From: CAMLOF01 sp041913045
Lineage (GTDB): Bacteria > Pseudomonadota > Gammaproteobacteria > Burkholderiales > Burkholderiaceae_C
Direction: 5' to 3'
Assembly (NCBI GenBank): GCA_041913045.1
Contig: JAYSGB010000015.1
Location: 1 to 64,000 of the forward strand
DNA: 64,000 bases
The notes beneath the pieces are model-generated. The model made no database searches. It worked only from the letters and a program-made list of their open reading frames with translations, and was not told where the DNA came from. The translations under genes and the position numbers were made by a program. Below, piece by piece: positions 1 through 8,929 of the stretch. Each line of letters begins with the position of its first letter. Position 1 is the first letter of the stretch.

Positions 1-303
1 GCGTGCTGTCCTTCAGCACCGGTCATGCGCAAGATGGGTTCACCGCGCGCATACGCTACAGTCACCAAAAGTAGTAAGCAAAAGTTGGTCTTAGTCGCTG
101 ATTCATGTCCTGGTTTTGCCACGCCGGAATCGTGGTGCCTCGGCTGTCCTAGAGGCCACAGGAAGCCTTACTCGGTCCAGCCTGCGGGTAACACTCGGGG
201 GCTGAGCCGTCGGACCATGGTGGAGCACCTCAATGACCTCGGGATCAAAGCCCCGAGAGGTGGGGCTTGGTCACTCGGGCAAGTGCAGCGAGTAATCGCA
301 TGA
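1..303 (+). CDS. C-terminal part of a recombinase-like protein (partial at window edge)
   Basis: The frame is open from the first base, so the gene probably begins outside the window; the first internal ATG is at 25. The last 30 residues (SRRTMVEHLNDLGIKAPRGG, then AWSLGQVQRV) resemble the helix-turn-helix region at the end of the serine-recombinase 'Recombinase' domain, where an 'LNxxGIxTPRGGxW' motif is typical. The preceding residues show no recognisable resolvase catalytic domain, so this may be a decayed fragment or an unrelated small DNA-binding protein. It ends in a TGA at 301-303 and lies next to lower-GC genes, consistent with the edge of a mobile element. Function is inferred from one motif only. 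Confidence 0.35.
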   Translation, partial: ACCPSAPVMRKMGSPRAYATVTKSSKQKLVLVADSCPGFATPESWCLGCPRGHRKPYSVQPAGNTRGLSRRTMVEHLNDLGIKAPRGGAWSLGQVQRVIA

Positions 304-349
304 GCACGTATGTTGAATACTTGTGACTATGGCCTAAATGACACAGCAC

Positions 350-378
350 AAAAAGAAAAAGCCGACTTCAGTCGGCTT
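350..378 (-). terminator. Intrinsic terminator after the 71-aa gene
   Basis: Read on the minus strand, AAGCCGAC-TGAA-GTCGGCTT forms an 8-bp stem with a tetraloop, followed by a T-rich tract (TTTTCTTTTT). It lies 15 bases past the stop of the 71-aa gene and would end the two-gene transcript. The opposite strand has no comparable T-tract beyond the short TTCTTAT. Confidence 0.8.
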
Positions 379-392
379 CTTATCAAACTTGC

Positions 393-608
393 TCAGTACA
401 GGAAAGTTCCGAACTTTCCACTTGCAGTCGGGAGTGACTCGTCAACATGAACACTGAACAACTCATCCGCACGCTTTGCCCAGTATGCATCGTCCCGCGC
501 GAGTTTGTTTACAACATGGACATCGCGAGCACGCTGCAAACACACTTTGCCCTGCTGAGAAGACTTCTTGTCTTCAAAGTGCTGAAAGTCGAGTGTGGCT
601 GCATTCAT
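393..608 (-). CDS. Hypothetical 71-aa protein, partner of the GNAT-like gene
   Basis: A small soluble, charged protein with no recognised domain (begins MNAATLDFQHFEDKK, ends SGKFGTFLY). I chose the ATG at 608 because GGGAG lies 6 bases upstream and the stop of the preceding gene (610-612) is only one base away, so the two are almost certainly translated together. The frame stays open 18 codons further upstream, but that stretch lies inside the preceding gene. No signal peptide or membrane segment is visible. A strong terminator follows. The pairing recalls acetyltransferase toxin-antitoxin or phage accessory pairs, but nothing in the sequence proves this, and in known GNAT toxin systems the antitoxin usually precedes the toxin. 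Confidence 0.55.
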   Translation of the reverse strand: MNAATLDFQHFEDKKSSQQGKVCLQRARDVHVVNKLARDDAYWAKRADELFSVHVDESLPTASGKFGTFLY

Positions 609-609
609 G

Positions 610-1236
610 TCAATCTCCCACTGACTTGACTGCGAAGGTCTTCTGACGAAAGACTTTCGCAAGAAACTTGTTGGGGGGTCTTACAGTATACCCAAACTGT
701 ACATATAGGTCAAGCAACCCCTCGGCAGGTTCAATCAACCAAACCTCTTTACAACCTATGGTTGCAGCATACCTCTCTGAGCCGATAAGTGCAATCCGGA
801 TGATGTGTGTTTTGAGCGGGTGTTGCTCGGGACTCCCTTCGATCCCCTCAATGTAGAGACGACTCCGACGGCGAGAGGGGCCACCCATAACGAGTCCACA
901 GAGAATCTGCTTGTGCCAGATGGCCATTTCCCAGTAGCTTGGTCGTTTCTTTCGCCAGCACCGTTGCTGATACTCCCAATCCCAGTCAACTCTTCGGACC
1001 TCACGCCTCCACACCAAGTTGAAGAAGTCCAAAGCACGGGGCGTAATTGCCGTGATCTGAAGGTGTGGTAAGCGCTGCCGCAGGACCATCACCGTGGCCC
1101 GATGGACTTCCTCCCTGATCTTGCGGTACTTTTCTTCAATCGTGGAAAAGTTGTGTTTTGTTAGTGCGCTACTCATCGTGGACGCGATGATAGCCGCGCT
1201 AAAGCCTGCAACCTGAGTAACTTTCACAAGTAGCAA
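610..1236 (-). CDS. GNAT-like N-acetyltransferase family protein
   Basis: A 208-aa protein whose C-terminal half fits the GNAT fold: a strand (LCGLVMGG), a second strand with IEGSP, a helix (IIRIALIGSERYAATIGC), a strand EVWLIEP, and a final LLDLYVQFGY that matches the common 'lYekfGF' ending. The N-terminal 100 residues, rich in Arg and Trp, are not recognisable. The substrate cannot be deduced. Base composition around it is visibly lower in GC than the core genes that follow from 1500 on. It is the first gene of a two-gene unit with the 71-aa gene. The start may be further inside (for example Met at residue 20), because no clear ribosome binding site precedes 1236. Confidence 0.5.
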   Translation of the reverse strand: MLLVKVTQVAGFSAAIIASTMSSALTKHNFSTIEEKYRKIREEVHRATVMVLRQRLPHLQITAITPRALDFFNLVWRREVRRVDWDWEYQQRCWRKKRPSYWEMAIWHKQILCGLVMGGPSRRRSRLYIEGIEGSPEQHPLKTHIIRIALIGSERYAATIGCKEVWLIEPAEGLLDLYVQFGYTVRPPNKFLAKVFRQKTFAVKSVGD

Positions 1237-1523
1237 CTACTACCCGAGACTGAGCCTCGCGTGAACATGGTTTTCACCAAGTGTGGCACCCTAGTCGAAT
1301 AAGTCCAGATTGTTTATGGGCCTGACCAAGAACCTCACTACAATTGATACTTACAAAGCGATATTTGGGCGGGATTGAACCGCTCAAATGTCAATATAAA
1401 TCAACAACTTACGCGGTTATGACTGAAATGGCAGGGCTCCCATCGCCCGCTCCACTTTTCAGCCAGCACTCGCCTGTTCCGTAGCCCAGGCGGATCTCCG
1501 CCACGGCACGCGGCCACAATGCC

Positions 1524-2432
1524 ATGACGCAGACTACTTCCCAGACCGCTGGCACGTCGCTCCCGCGCATTGCCGTTCTAGGTATCGGCATGATGGGTTT
1601 TCCCATGGCGCGGCGCCTGTGTGAAGCAGGCTACACGGTGCATGCGTGGAACCGTTCACGCGACAAAGCCGAACGACTCTCGCCCTTCGGCGCACACATC
1701 CACGACACCCCGGCCCAGGCGGTATCAGGCGCCGACATCGTCATCACCCTGCTGCTCGACGGCGACGCCGTGGCGAACGTGCTGTTCGACCCCGCGGTGC
1801 AAACCGCCCTGCGGCCCGGCACACTCGTTGTCGACATGTCGTCCATCCGGCCAGCGCAAGCGCAAGACCACGCTGCGCGCCTGGCTGGCATTGGCGTCGC
1901 ACATCTTGATGCCCCAGTCTCTGGCGGCACGGTGGGTGCAGAACAAGGCACGTTGGCCATCATGGCTGGTGGTGAAGTGGCAGACTTTGAACGCGTCGCA
2001 CCGGTCCTGCAGGTGCTGGGGCGTGTCACCCATGTTGGCAAACACGGTGCAGGGCAACTCGCCAAGCTCGCCAACCAGATGATCGTGGGCATCACCATCG
2101 GTGCCGTGGCTGAAGCACTGTTGCTTTGCCAAAAAGGCGGCGCCGACATTGCCAAGGTTCGCGAAGCCATCAGCGGCGGCTTTGCCGAAAGCCGCATCCT
2201 GCAGGTGCATGGGCAGCGCATGGTGGACAACGACTTCGCCAAACGCGCCGCCATGACCGTGCAGCTCAAGGACATGCGCAACGCTCTGCTCACCGCCGAA
2301 GGCTTGGGCTTCGATGCCCCGGTCACAACGCTCTTCGAGCAACTCTACGCGCAAGCGGTCACTGACGGCCTAGGGGAACTTGACCACTCAGGGCTGTTCG
2401 TTGAACTCGCACGCCGCAATGGCATGACATGA
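1524..2432 (+). CDS. NAD(P)-dependent beta-hydroxyacid dehydrogenase (3-hydroxyisobutyrate dehydrogenase family)
   Basis: A 302-aa cytosolic oxidoreductase. The Rossmann motif LGIGMMGFPMA lies at residues 19-29, the substrate-binding DAPVSGGT near residue 128, and the catalytic lysine in AKLANQM near residue 180, in the order and spacing of the 3-hydroxyisobutyrate dehydrogenase / tartronate semialdehyde reductase family. These enzymes reversibly oxidise short beta-hydroxyacids, but the substrate cannot be read from sequence alone, and no glycerate or valine pathway gene is adjacent. Its stop overlaps the start of the cyclic-di-GMP gene by 4 bases (ATGA), implying co-translation of two functionally unrelated genes. 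The start has no clear Shine-Dalgarno; another ATG 6 bases upstream is out of frame. Confidence 0.85.
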   Translation: MTQTTSQTAGTSLPRIAVLGIGMMGFPMARRLCEAGYTVHAWNRSRDKAERLSPFGAHIHDTPAQAVSGADIVITLLLDGDAVANVLFDPAVQTALRPGTLVVDMSSIRPAQAQDHAARLAGIGVAHLDAPVSGGTVGAEQGTLAIMAGGEVADFERVAPVLQVLGRVTHVGKHGAGQLAKLANQMIVGITIGAVAEALLLCQKGGADIAKVREAISGGFAESRILQVHGQRMVDNDFAKRAAMTVQLKDMRNALLTAEGLGFDAPVTTLFEQLYAQAVTDGLGELDHSGLFVELARRNGMT

Positions 2433-5410
2433 CGAACCAGGCGGCACCAGCACCCGCCCGCCGCTCCAGACAACACTGGGCGGTCGCCGCTCTGGTGTTC
2501 ACCGTATCTGGGCTGATCTTCTCCTACCTCATCTGGCAACTCGAGGAACGCCGCGCTACCGCACAACGCACGACGGTGCTCAACATCGCGACCGAGCAGG
2601 CTCAGGTCATCGAAAGCCGGATACAACGGCTCATGTCTGCCACCTACCTGCTTGCCGCCATCGTCCGAAAAGATGGTGGCGAGGTGCGCCAGTTTGAAGA
2701 AGTCGCCACCCAGATCCTCCCCTTCTATCCAGGTGTGCAGTCGTTGGCGCTGTCGCCTGGCGGCGTCATCCGGCATGCCGTGCCACTCGAGCCCAACCGC
2801 GGCTCCATCGGTTTCAACCAGCTGGCCGATCCCGCCCAGAGCCCCGAGGCCTTCCTCGCCCGTGACACGGGCCGACTCACGCTGGCCGGTCCGGTCAATC
2901 TGGCCCAGGGTGGCGTGGGTGCCGTAGGTCGCCTGCCCATCTTCCTGCCCGACGACAAAGGCAATAACCGCTTCTGGGGGTTTGCCAACGTCATCATCCG
3001 CTTCCCCGAATCGCTCGCCTCCACAGGCATGGACAACCTTCCAGGCCTCGGTTACGACTACGAACTGTGGCGCGTAAAACCCGACAACGGTGAGCGGCAG
3101 GTGATTGCCTCATCGTCACACAGCGGCGACGGAATCCGACTGATCGAGCCCGTCAGCAAGACACTGCAGGTCCCCAACGGACAGTGGACTCTGAGCGTGG
3201 CGCCCAGCAAGGGCTGGGGCAAGTCAGCCGAACTTGGTTGGTACGCCAGCGCAAGCTTGCTCTTCAGCGCCATGCTCGCCTATCTGGTCAAACTAGTGCT
3301 GGACCAAAAGCGGCACAGAATTTCACTCGAAGAACAGGTGTTTCGCCGCACCCAGGACATCCGCTCCGTCCAGGACCAGTTGCAGGCAACACTGGACGCC
3401 ATTCCCGACTTGATGTTCGAACTCGACATGGATGGCAGACAGTACAGAGTTCACGCCATCGACGAGCAGCAACTGGTGGTACCTGCGGCGGAGCAGCTCG
3501 ACGGCCGCACCATCCACGACTTCCTTCCAGCTGATGTGTGCGCGACCATCACACAGGCGATGCGGGACGCCCAGGTTCACGGGCGCTCATCTGGCCAGCA
3601 ATACAGCCTGTCCATGCCAGAAGGCCCTCGCTGGTACGAACTATCCGTGTCTTGCAAGCCAGCAGAACCCGGCCAAACCCCGCGCTTCGTACTGCTGACC
3701 CGCGACATCACCGCGCGCAAACGCGCCGAGGCAGACCTCATCCTCGCCGCCAAGGTGTTCGAGCAGAGCAGCGAAGCCTTCCTCATCACCGATGCCCTCA
3801 AACGCATCATCAGGGTCAACCCCGCCTTCACCGAGATCACAGGCTACGCACCGGAGGAAGTCATTGGCAAGACGCCGCGCGTGCTCGCCTCCGGCAGGCA
3901 CGGGCCCGGTTTCTATCAGCGTATGTGGAGAGAGTTGCAGCGCGGCGGCGAATGGCAAGGCGAAGTGTGGAACCGGCGACGCAACGGCGAAGTTTTCCCG
4001 GAGTGGCTATCGATCACCCGCGTGCAGAACGAAGACGGGCAAACCACCCATTACATCGCCATCTTCACCGACACCACTCAACGCAAGGCTCAGGAAGCCA
4101 AGATCCGCAACCTTGCGTACTATGACTCCCTCACAGGCTTGGCCAACCGCAGCCTGCTCAAGGACCGTGTCCAGCACGACGTCAGCCAAGCCAAGCGCCA
4201 CCAGAGCAAACTCAGCCTGCTGTTCATCGACCTGGATCACTTCAAGAACATCAACGACTCGCTAGGCCACCAAGTGGGCGACGGCGTGCTCATCGAAGTG
4301 GCCAAAAGACTGCAGTCGCTTGTTCGGGAGCAGGACACCATCGCCCGGCTCGGGGGTGACGAGTTCGTCGCGGTGCTGCCCGACACCGATGCCGACGGCG
4401 CCGCCCACATGGCGCGCAAACTGCTCGACCTTGTCGCCCGGCCTTATCAGGTCAAACAACAGGAACTCACCGTCACACCGTCCATTGGCATCTCGCTGTT
4501 TCCTGACGACGGCTCCGATTTCGAGACCCTCTACCGCTGCGCAGACACGGCCATGTACCGTGCCAAGCAGGAAGGCCGCAACGGCTTCAGCTTCTTCACC
4601 CACGAAATGCAGGCGCACTCCATCCGCCGCCTGCAACTTGAGAATGCCCTGCGCAGAGCGCTGGAGCGCGATCAACTCACCTTGCACTACCAGCCTCAGG
4701 TATCCGTGCAGGATGGCACGTTCATCGGCGTCGAAGCGCTGCTGCGCTGGAACCATCCTGAATGGGGCCCCGTCTCGCCCGCCGAGTTCATCCCTGTGGC
4801 CGAAAGCAGTGGGCAGATTCTCGCCATAGGCGAGTGGGTGTTGCGCAACGCGGCCATTCAGGTGCGCCGCTGGATGGATGAGGGGCTGCCGCCCATGATC
4901 CTCGCGGTCAACCTGTCAGCCGTTCAGTTCCGCCACCCTCAGCTGCCGGAGCTTGTGGTCCAAATTGTCAAAGACACCGGGCTGCCAGCCCATTGCCTGG
5001 AACTGGAACTGACCGAAAGCGCCGCCATGCACGACCCGGAGCGTGCCATTGAAACGATGAATGCCCTGCATGAGCAGGGCATTCTGATGTCGGTGGACGA
5101 TTTCGGCACCGGGTACTCTTCGCTCAACTACCTGAAACGCTTCCAGGTATACAAGCTGAAGATCGATCAAAGCTTCGTGCAGGACGTGACCAACGACCCC
5201 GAAGACGCCAGCATTGTTGCCGCCATCGTTCACATGGCCCACAGCTTGGGCCTTAAGGTCATTGCCGAGGGCGTGGAAACCCAGGATCAACTGGATTTCC
5301 TGCGCGCCCAAGGCTGCGACGAAATGCAGGGCTATTACCTGGCGCGACCCTTGCCACCAAACGGCTTGGAAGCTTGGCTGCGCGGGCGGTTGTCGCCACC
5401 AAAGGACTGA
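2429..5410 (+). CDS. CHASE-PAS-PAS-GGDEF-EAL cyclic-di-GMP signalling protein
   Basis: A 993-aa inner-membrane sensor. Transmembrane segments at about residues 17-36 and 268-290 flank a periplasmic CHASE-like sensor. Two PAS domains follow (about 325-435 and 445-560). The diguanylate cyclase domain has an intact GGDEF at residue 642 with an RxxD inhibitory site five residues before it (REQD). The phosphodiesterase domain has the EAL motif at 769 (EALLRW) plus DDFGTGYSS, KIDQSF, AEGVET and QGYYLARP, so both activities look intact and which dominates cannot be told. The start overlaps the previous stop by 4 bases. The last 76 bases overlap the end of the convergent helicase gene. Confidence 0.93.
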   Translation: MTNQAAPAPARRSRQHWAVAALVFTVSGLIFSYLIWQLEERRATAQRTTVLNIATEQAQVIESRIQRLMSATYLLAAIVRKDGGEVRQFEEVATQILPFYPGVQSLALSPGGVIRHAVPLEPNRGSIGFNQLADPAQSPEAFLARDTGRLTLAGPVNLAQGGVGAVGRLPIFLPDDKGNNRFWGFANVIIRFPESLASTGMDNLPGLGYDYELWRVKPDNGERQVIASSSHSGDGIRLIEPVSKTLQVPNGQWTLSVAPSKGWGKSAELGWYASASLLFSAMLAYLVKLVLDQKRHRISLEEQVFRRTQDIRSVQDQLQATLDAIPDLMFELDMDGRQYRVHAIDEQQLVVPAAEQLDGRTIHDFLPADVCATITQAMRDAQVHGRSSGQQYSLSMPEGPRWYELSVSCKPAEPGQTPRFVLLTRDITARKRAEADLILAAKVFEQSSEAFLITDALKRIIRVNPAFTEITGYAPEEVIGKTPRVLASGRHGPGFYQRMWRELQRGGEWQGEVWNRRRNGEVFPEWLSITRVQNEDGQTTHYIAIFTDTTQRKAQEAKIRNLAYYDSLTGLANRSLLKDRVQHDVSQAKRHQSKLSLLFIDLDHFKNINDSLGHQVGDGVLIEVAKRLQSLVREQDTIARLGGDEFVAVLPDTDADGAAHMARKLLDLVARPYQVKQQELTVTPSIGISLFPDDGSDFETLYRCADTAMYRAKQEGRNGFSFFTHEMQAHSIRRLQLENALRRALERDQLTLHYQPQVSVQDGTFIGVEALLRWNHPEWGPVSPAEFIPVAESSGQILAIGEWVLRNAAIQVRRWMDEGLPPMILAVNLSAVQFRHPQLPELVVQIVKDTGLPAHCLELELTESAAMHDPERAIETMNALHEQGILMSVDDFGTGYSSLNYLKRFQVYKLKIDQSFVQDVTNDPEDASIVAAIVHMAHSLGLKVIAEGVETQDQLDFLRAQGCDEMQGYYLARPLPPNGLEAWLRGRLSPPKD

Positions 5411-6900
5411 CGCGCCCCTTCGCCACGGCCAAAACCATGGCGCGGGCCGGCACCGGCTTCGCGATCACCGCCAAAACCACGGCCGCCGCCGAATTCACGC
5501 GCACCGCCACCAAATTCGCGAGCGCCACCGCCAAAACCACCACCCGAACCATGTCGGCGCGGACCACCACGGCCCGGACGGCGTGCGTCATTGCGCGGTT
5601 CGTACACCGGCTTCTTGGGCTCCAGGCCAGGAATGGTCTGGGTCTTGATGGCCTGTTGGCTGTAGGCCTCGATCTCGCCAATCTTGCGGCGATCGCGGAA
5701 CTCGGCCATGGTCACAGCCAAACCCTGCCGACCCGCACGGCCCGTGCGGCCGATACGGTGCACGTAGTCCTCGGCCTTCATCGGCAGCCCAAAGTTGAAC
5801 ACGTGGGTGATCGTGGGCACGTCGATGCCACGGGCAGCCACGTCGGTGGCCACCAGGATCTGCACACGCCCGTCACGCAGTGCCATAAGGCGGCGGTTGC
5901 GCAGGCCCTGGCTCAATGCTCCGTGCAACGCCACGGCAGAGAAACCCACCTGCTGCAGTTCTTCGGCCAGCGCGTCGCACTCGATCTGTGTGCTGGCAAA
6001 AACGATGGCCTGGTCGATGGCGGCGTCACGCAGCCAGTGGTCCAGCAGCTTGCGCTTGTGCTCGGGGCTGTCGCACCAGAACAGCATCTGCTCGATGTTG
6101 ACGTGCTTGTCCTGCGGCGTATCGATCTGGATACGCTGCGGCTCGCGCATCACACGGGCAGCCAGTTGCTGGATGCGCGGCGCGAAGGTCGCACTGAACA
6201 TCATGGTCTGTTGACGGGCGGCGGTCAGGCGGTTGACTTCGGCCAGGTCATCAGAGAAGCCCAGGTCCAGCATGCGGTCGGCTTCGTCCACCACCAGGAA
6301 CTGCACTTTGTCGAGCTGGATCTGCCCGCTGCGCTGCAGGTCGAGCAGGCGACCAGGCGTGGCCACCACCAGATCGGCGTTCTGCAGCTTGGCGATCTGC
6401 ACTTGGTAAGGAATGCCACCCACCACGTTGGCAATGCGCAGGCCACGGCAATGCTTGACCAGGTCGATGGCGTCATGCGCCACCTGCTGGGCCAGTTCGC
6501 GCGTTGGGCACAGCACCAAAGCGCCCGGCACCGCCGGTTTGAAGTGGCGTGCCAGAAGCGGGTTCTTGCGCTTGGCGCGCTTAGGGGCGGGCTTGCCTTC
6601 GGCCTCAGCCTGTGCCACCTGCTTGTCCCATTCAGCGCGTTCCTTGGCCTCGGCCTCGGCTTGCTGCTGGATCAGGGTGTGCAGCACCGGCAGCAGGAAA
6701 GCCGCCGTCTTGCCGCTACCTGTCTGGCTCGAAACCATCAGGTCGATGAAGCCCGCGTCCTGTGCATCCTTGGGCATGGCCTTAGGAATGGCAGCCTGCT
6801 GCACCAGCGTCGGCTGGGTGAAACCCAGGTCGGTCACTGCCTGCACCAATTGCGAGTCCAGGCCCAGGGCCTCGAAGGGGTTGTTTTGAATTTCAGTCAT
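5335..6900 (-). CDS. DEAD-box ATP-dependent RNA helicase (RhlE-like)
   Basis: A 521-aa RNA helicase. In order: Q motif with FTQPTLVQQAAIP, Walker A SQTGSGKT, PTRELAQQ, TPGRLLDL, DEAD (VVDEADRMLDLGF), SAT (MFSATF), ATDVAARGID and HRIGRTGRAG. A charged insert of about 35 residues (EAEAKERAEW to PKRAKRKNP) sits between motifs I and Ia. The tail is rich in Arg and Gly (repeated GGGAREFGGG), typical of RNA-binding tails in RhlE-type helicases involved in ribosome maturation or RNA decay. I chose the ATG of MTEIQNN at 6900; an in-frame extension of 20 residues upstream has no family similarity. Its 3' end overlaps the EAL-domain gene by 76 bases. Confidence 0.93.
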   Translation of the reverse strand: MTEIQNNPFEALGLDSQLVQAVTDLGFTQPTLVQQAAIPKAMPKDAQDAGFIDLMVSSQTGSGKTAAFLLPVLHTLIQQQAEAEAKERAEWDKQVAQAEAEGKPAPKRAKRKNPLLARHFKPAVPGALVLCPTRELAQQVAHDAIDLVKHCRGLRIANVVGGIPYQVQIAKLQNADLVVATPGRLLDLQRSGQIQLDKVQFLVVDEADRMLDLGFSDDLAEVNRLTAARQQTMMFSATFAPRIQQLAARVMREPQRIQIDTPQDKHVNIEQMLFWCDSPEHKRKLLDHWLRDAAIDQAIVFASTQIECDALAEELQQVGFSAVALHGALSQGLRNRRLMALRDGRVQILVATDVAARGIDVPTITHVFNFGLPMKAEDYVHRIGRTGRAGRQGLAVTMAEFRDRRKIGEIEAYSQQAIKTQTIPGLEPKKPVYEPRNDARRPGRGGPRRHGSGGGFGGGAREFGGGAREFGGGRGFGGDREAGAGPRHGFGRGEGARQSFGGDNRPRSQASKPFGGKGRAR

Positions 6901-7222
6901 GTCATTCGTCCTTGCGCTTGAATAGGATGCGCAAATGAACAGACGAACCCGGTCAGCCATGCTGACTCAAGGGCATCCGCTCTGTTCGTGGTCACAAAAA
7001 ACATCAACCACAAACAGATCGGCATGCCTGACCGCCCACAGAGGAGCGAATTCGGGGATGCGTGAGGCGAATCGATTGCCGTTAAAACGGCAAGTCCGGC
7101 AACAAGGCCGGCGCGAAGCCAAAGCGTGGGGCAGATGTGCGATAACGCCGCTCGAAAGCGGCGCAAGTCGAATTATTGCACGATTTCGGGTTTTCCCCTA
7201 ATTGTTCGTCACAAGTTCGCCA
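6901..7222. other. Intergenic region upstream of the helicase gene, with small hairpins
   Basis: A 322-base region between two minus-strand genes holds no convincing ORF. It contains three short inverted repeats: TTGCCG/CGGCAA at 7076-7093, CCGGC/GCCGG at 7096-7111 and GCCGCT/AGCGGC at 7145-7160. None is followed by a T-tract on either strand. It should hold the helicase promoter and a structured 5' leader. Long leaders are common on cold-induced helicase genes, but I cannot show that here. Confidence 0.3.
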
Positions 7223-8845
7223 TCAGGGGTTCATCACGTACTGAACGGCGTGGTACAGCAGCGCCGCCAACAGTGCCGTCGCAGGCACCGTCACAATCCA
7301 TGCCGCCACAATACGCATCACCACGGCACGTTTCACAATCTCCTGCTTGTAGGCCTTCTTCAGGGCCTTGCGCTCTTTCTTGTCGAAGGTGCCCACATCT
7401 GCACTGGCGGCCTGGGGCACAACGCCCTTGGCCTTGGCACGCTTCTTCATTTCTGCCAGCATGCGCTTCTTTTCTTCCACCGGGGCAGCCTCAAACTTCA
7501 ACAGGTAAGCCTCCACCGCGTCACGGTCCTCTCCTTGGTGGCCGGCCCGCACAATCGCTTCCATCTTGGCGTAGTTCACCTTCAGCAACTCACGCAGGAA
7601 GCCCACACCAAACACGGCACCAATGGCCACGTGTGTAGAAGACACCGGCATGCCGAAGTGCGAAGCAACAATCACCGTCAGCGTGGCAGACATGGCAATC
7701 GAGTAGGCCCGCATGCGGTCCAGCTCGGTAATTTCCTTGCCCACGGTCATGATCAGGCGGCCACCGTACAGCGCCAGCCCCACGGACAGGCCCAGCGCCC
7801 CCAACACCATCACCCACATAGGCGTTGCCGCCTTTGCCGACACAACGCCGTCAACAATCGCCTCGTAAATCGCCGCCAGGGGGCCGATTGCGTTGGCAAC
7901 GTCATTGGCACCATGGGCAAAACTCAACAAAGCGGCAGAAAAAACCAACGGCCAGGTGAACAGCGCGTTCACGCCATCCTTGCTGTTGGACTGCCTGCGT
8001 GCCTGCCTAGCAATCGGCTTGCTCACGAGCAGATACACAACCACAGCAATCACGCCCCCCCACAGCACGGCGGCGCCGAAACCCACCTTGAGCACTTGGG
8101 ACACGCCCTTGAGCAACATGTAGGTGGCAAACACCCAGGCCATCACCGCAACGAACACCGGCACCATGCGCGCCGCAGCCTGAGTCATATCGGCCTGATA
8201 GGTCATGGTGCGCTTGATGATGTAGAGAAACAGTGCCGCGACGATACCGCCCATCAGAGGCGAAACAATCCAGCTGGCAACGATGGAGCCGATGGTGCCC
8301 CAGTTGACCAGCCCCCAGCCGCCGGACGCGATGCCCGCCCCCATGACCGCACCGATGATGGAGTGTGTTGTTGAAACAGGCGCGCCCAGCATCGTCGCGA
8401 GGTTCAGCCATAGCGCGCCTGCAAGCAGCGCCGCCAGCATGAGCCAGGTGAACTGCTGCGGGTCGGCAAAGGCTTTGGAGTCGATGATTCCGCCTTTGAT
8501 GGTGCCAACCACTTCGCCCCCGGCGACGATGGCGCCCAGGGCCTCGAAGATGGCAGCGATGAGAATCGCCCACCCCAGACTGATGGCACCCGACCCCACG
8601 GCTGGCCCCATGTTGTTGGCCACGTCGTTGGCGCCAATGTTCATGGCCATGTAACCACCCACCGCCGCCGCCACGATCAGGAACCACAAGCCCTGGGTGG
8701 ACAGACCCGGCAGGCCGTCGGCGTTGAATGACGCATACAAACCGACGCCAATCAGGAATGCGACCGCAGCCGCCAGGCGCAGCATTTGCCGCAGGTGCTC
8801 TTGGCCCGCGCGCGTGGCAGGCTTCAGGGACATGTTGACTGACAT
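7223..8845 (-). CDS. pit: PiT-family inorganic phosphate permease
   Basis: A 540-aa inner-membrane phosphate transporter with at least ten hydrophobic segments. The two inverted halves carry the PiT signatures: GANDVANNMGPAVGSG near residue 80 and GANDVANAIGPLAAI past the middle, plus matching PVSTTH/PVSSTH motifs. These transporters take up phosphate (or metal-phosphate) with protons or sodium. The charged cytoplasmic tail ends in membrane segments. No phoU-like or DUF47 accessory gene is adjacent. I chose ATG at 8845, which follows the purine-rich AAGAAAAGAAGAG; a TTG at 8872 in the same frame is less likely. Confidence 0.92.
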   Translation of the reverse strand: MSVNMSLKPATRAGQEHLRQMLRLAAAVAFLIGVGLYASFNADGLPGLSTQGLWFLIVAAAVGGYMAMNIGANDVANNMGPAVGSGAISLGWAILIAAIFEALGAIVAGGEVVGTIKGGIIDSKAFADPQQFTWLMLAALLAGALWLNLATMLGAPVSTTHSIIGAVMGAGIASGGWGLVNWGTIGSIVASWIVSPLMGGIVAALFLYIIKRTMTYQADMTQAAARMVPVFVAVMAWVFATYMLLKGVSQVLKVGFGAAVLWGGVIAVVVYLLVSKPIARQARRQSNSKDGVNALFTWPLVFSAALLSFAHGANDVANAIGPLAAIYEAIVDGVVSAKAATPMWVMVLGALGLSVGLALYGGRLIMTVGKEITELDRMRAYSIAMSATLTVIVASHFGMPVSSTHVAIGAVFGVGFLRELLKVNYAKMEAIVRAGHQGEDRDAVEAYLLKFEAAPVEEKKRMLAEMKKRAKAKGVVPQAASADVGTFDKKERKALKKAYKQEIVKRAVVMRIVAAWIVTVPATALLAALLYHAVQYVMNP

Positions 8846-8929
8846 GTTGGTACTCTTCTTTTCTTGTATCAACAGCCGCCGCCCCTCTTTCGGGAGCCAG
8901 TCGGCCGCTTCGGGAAAGTCAAAAAACGG

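Noticed and set aside
1368..1400. Possible tRNA 3' end or attachment site (GGGATTGAACC)
   Set aside because: No matching acceptor, D-arm or anticodon arm can be built on either strand.
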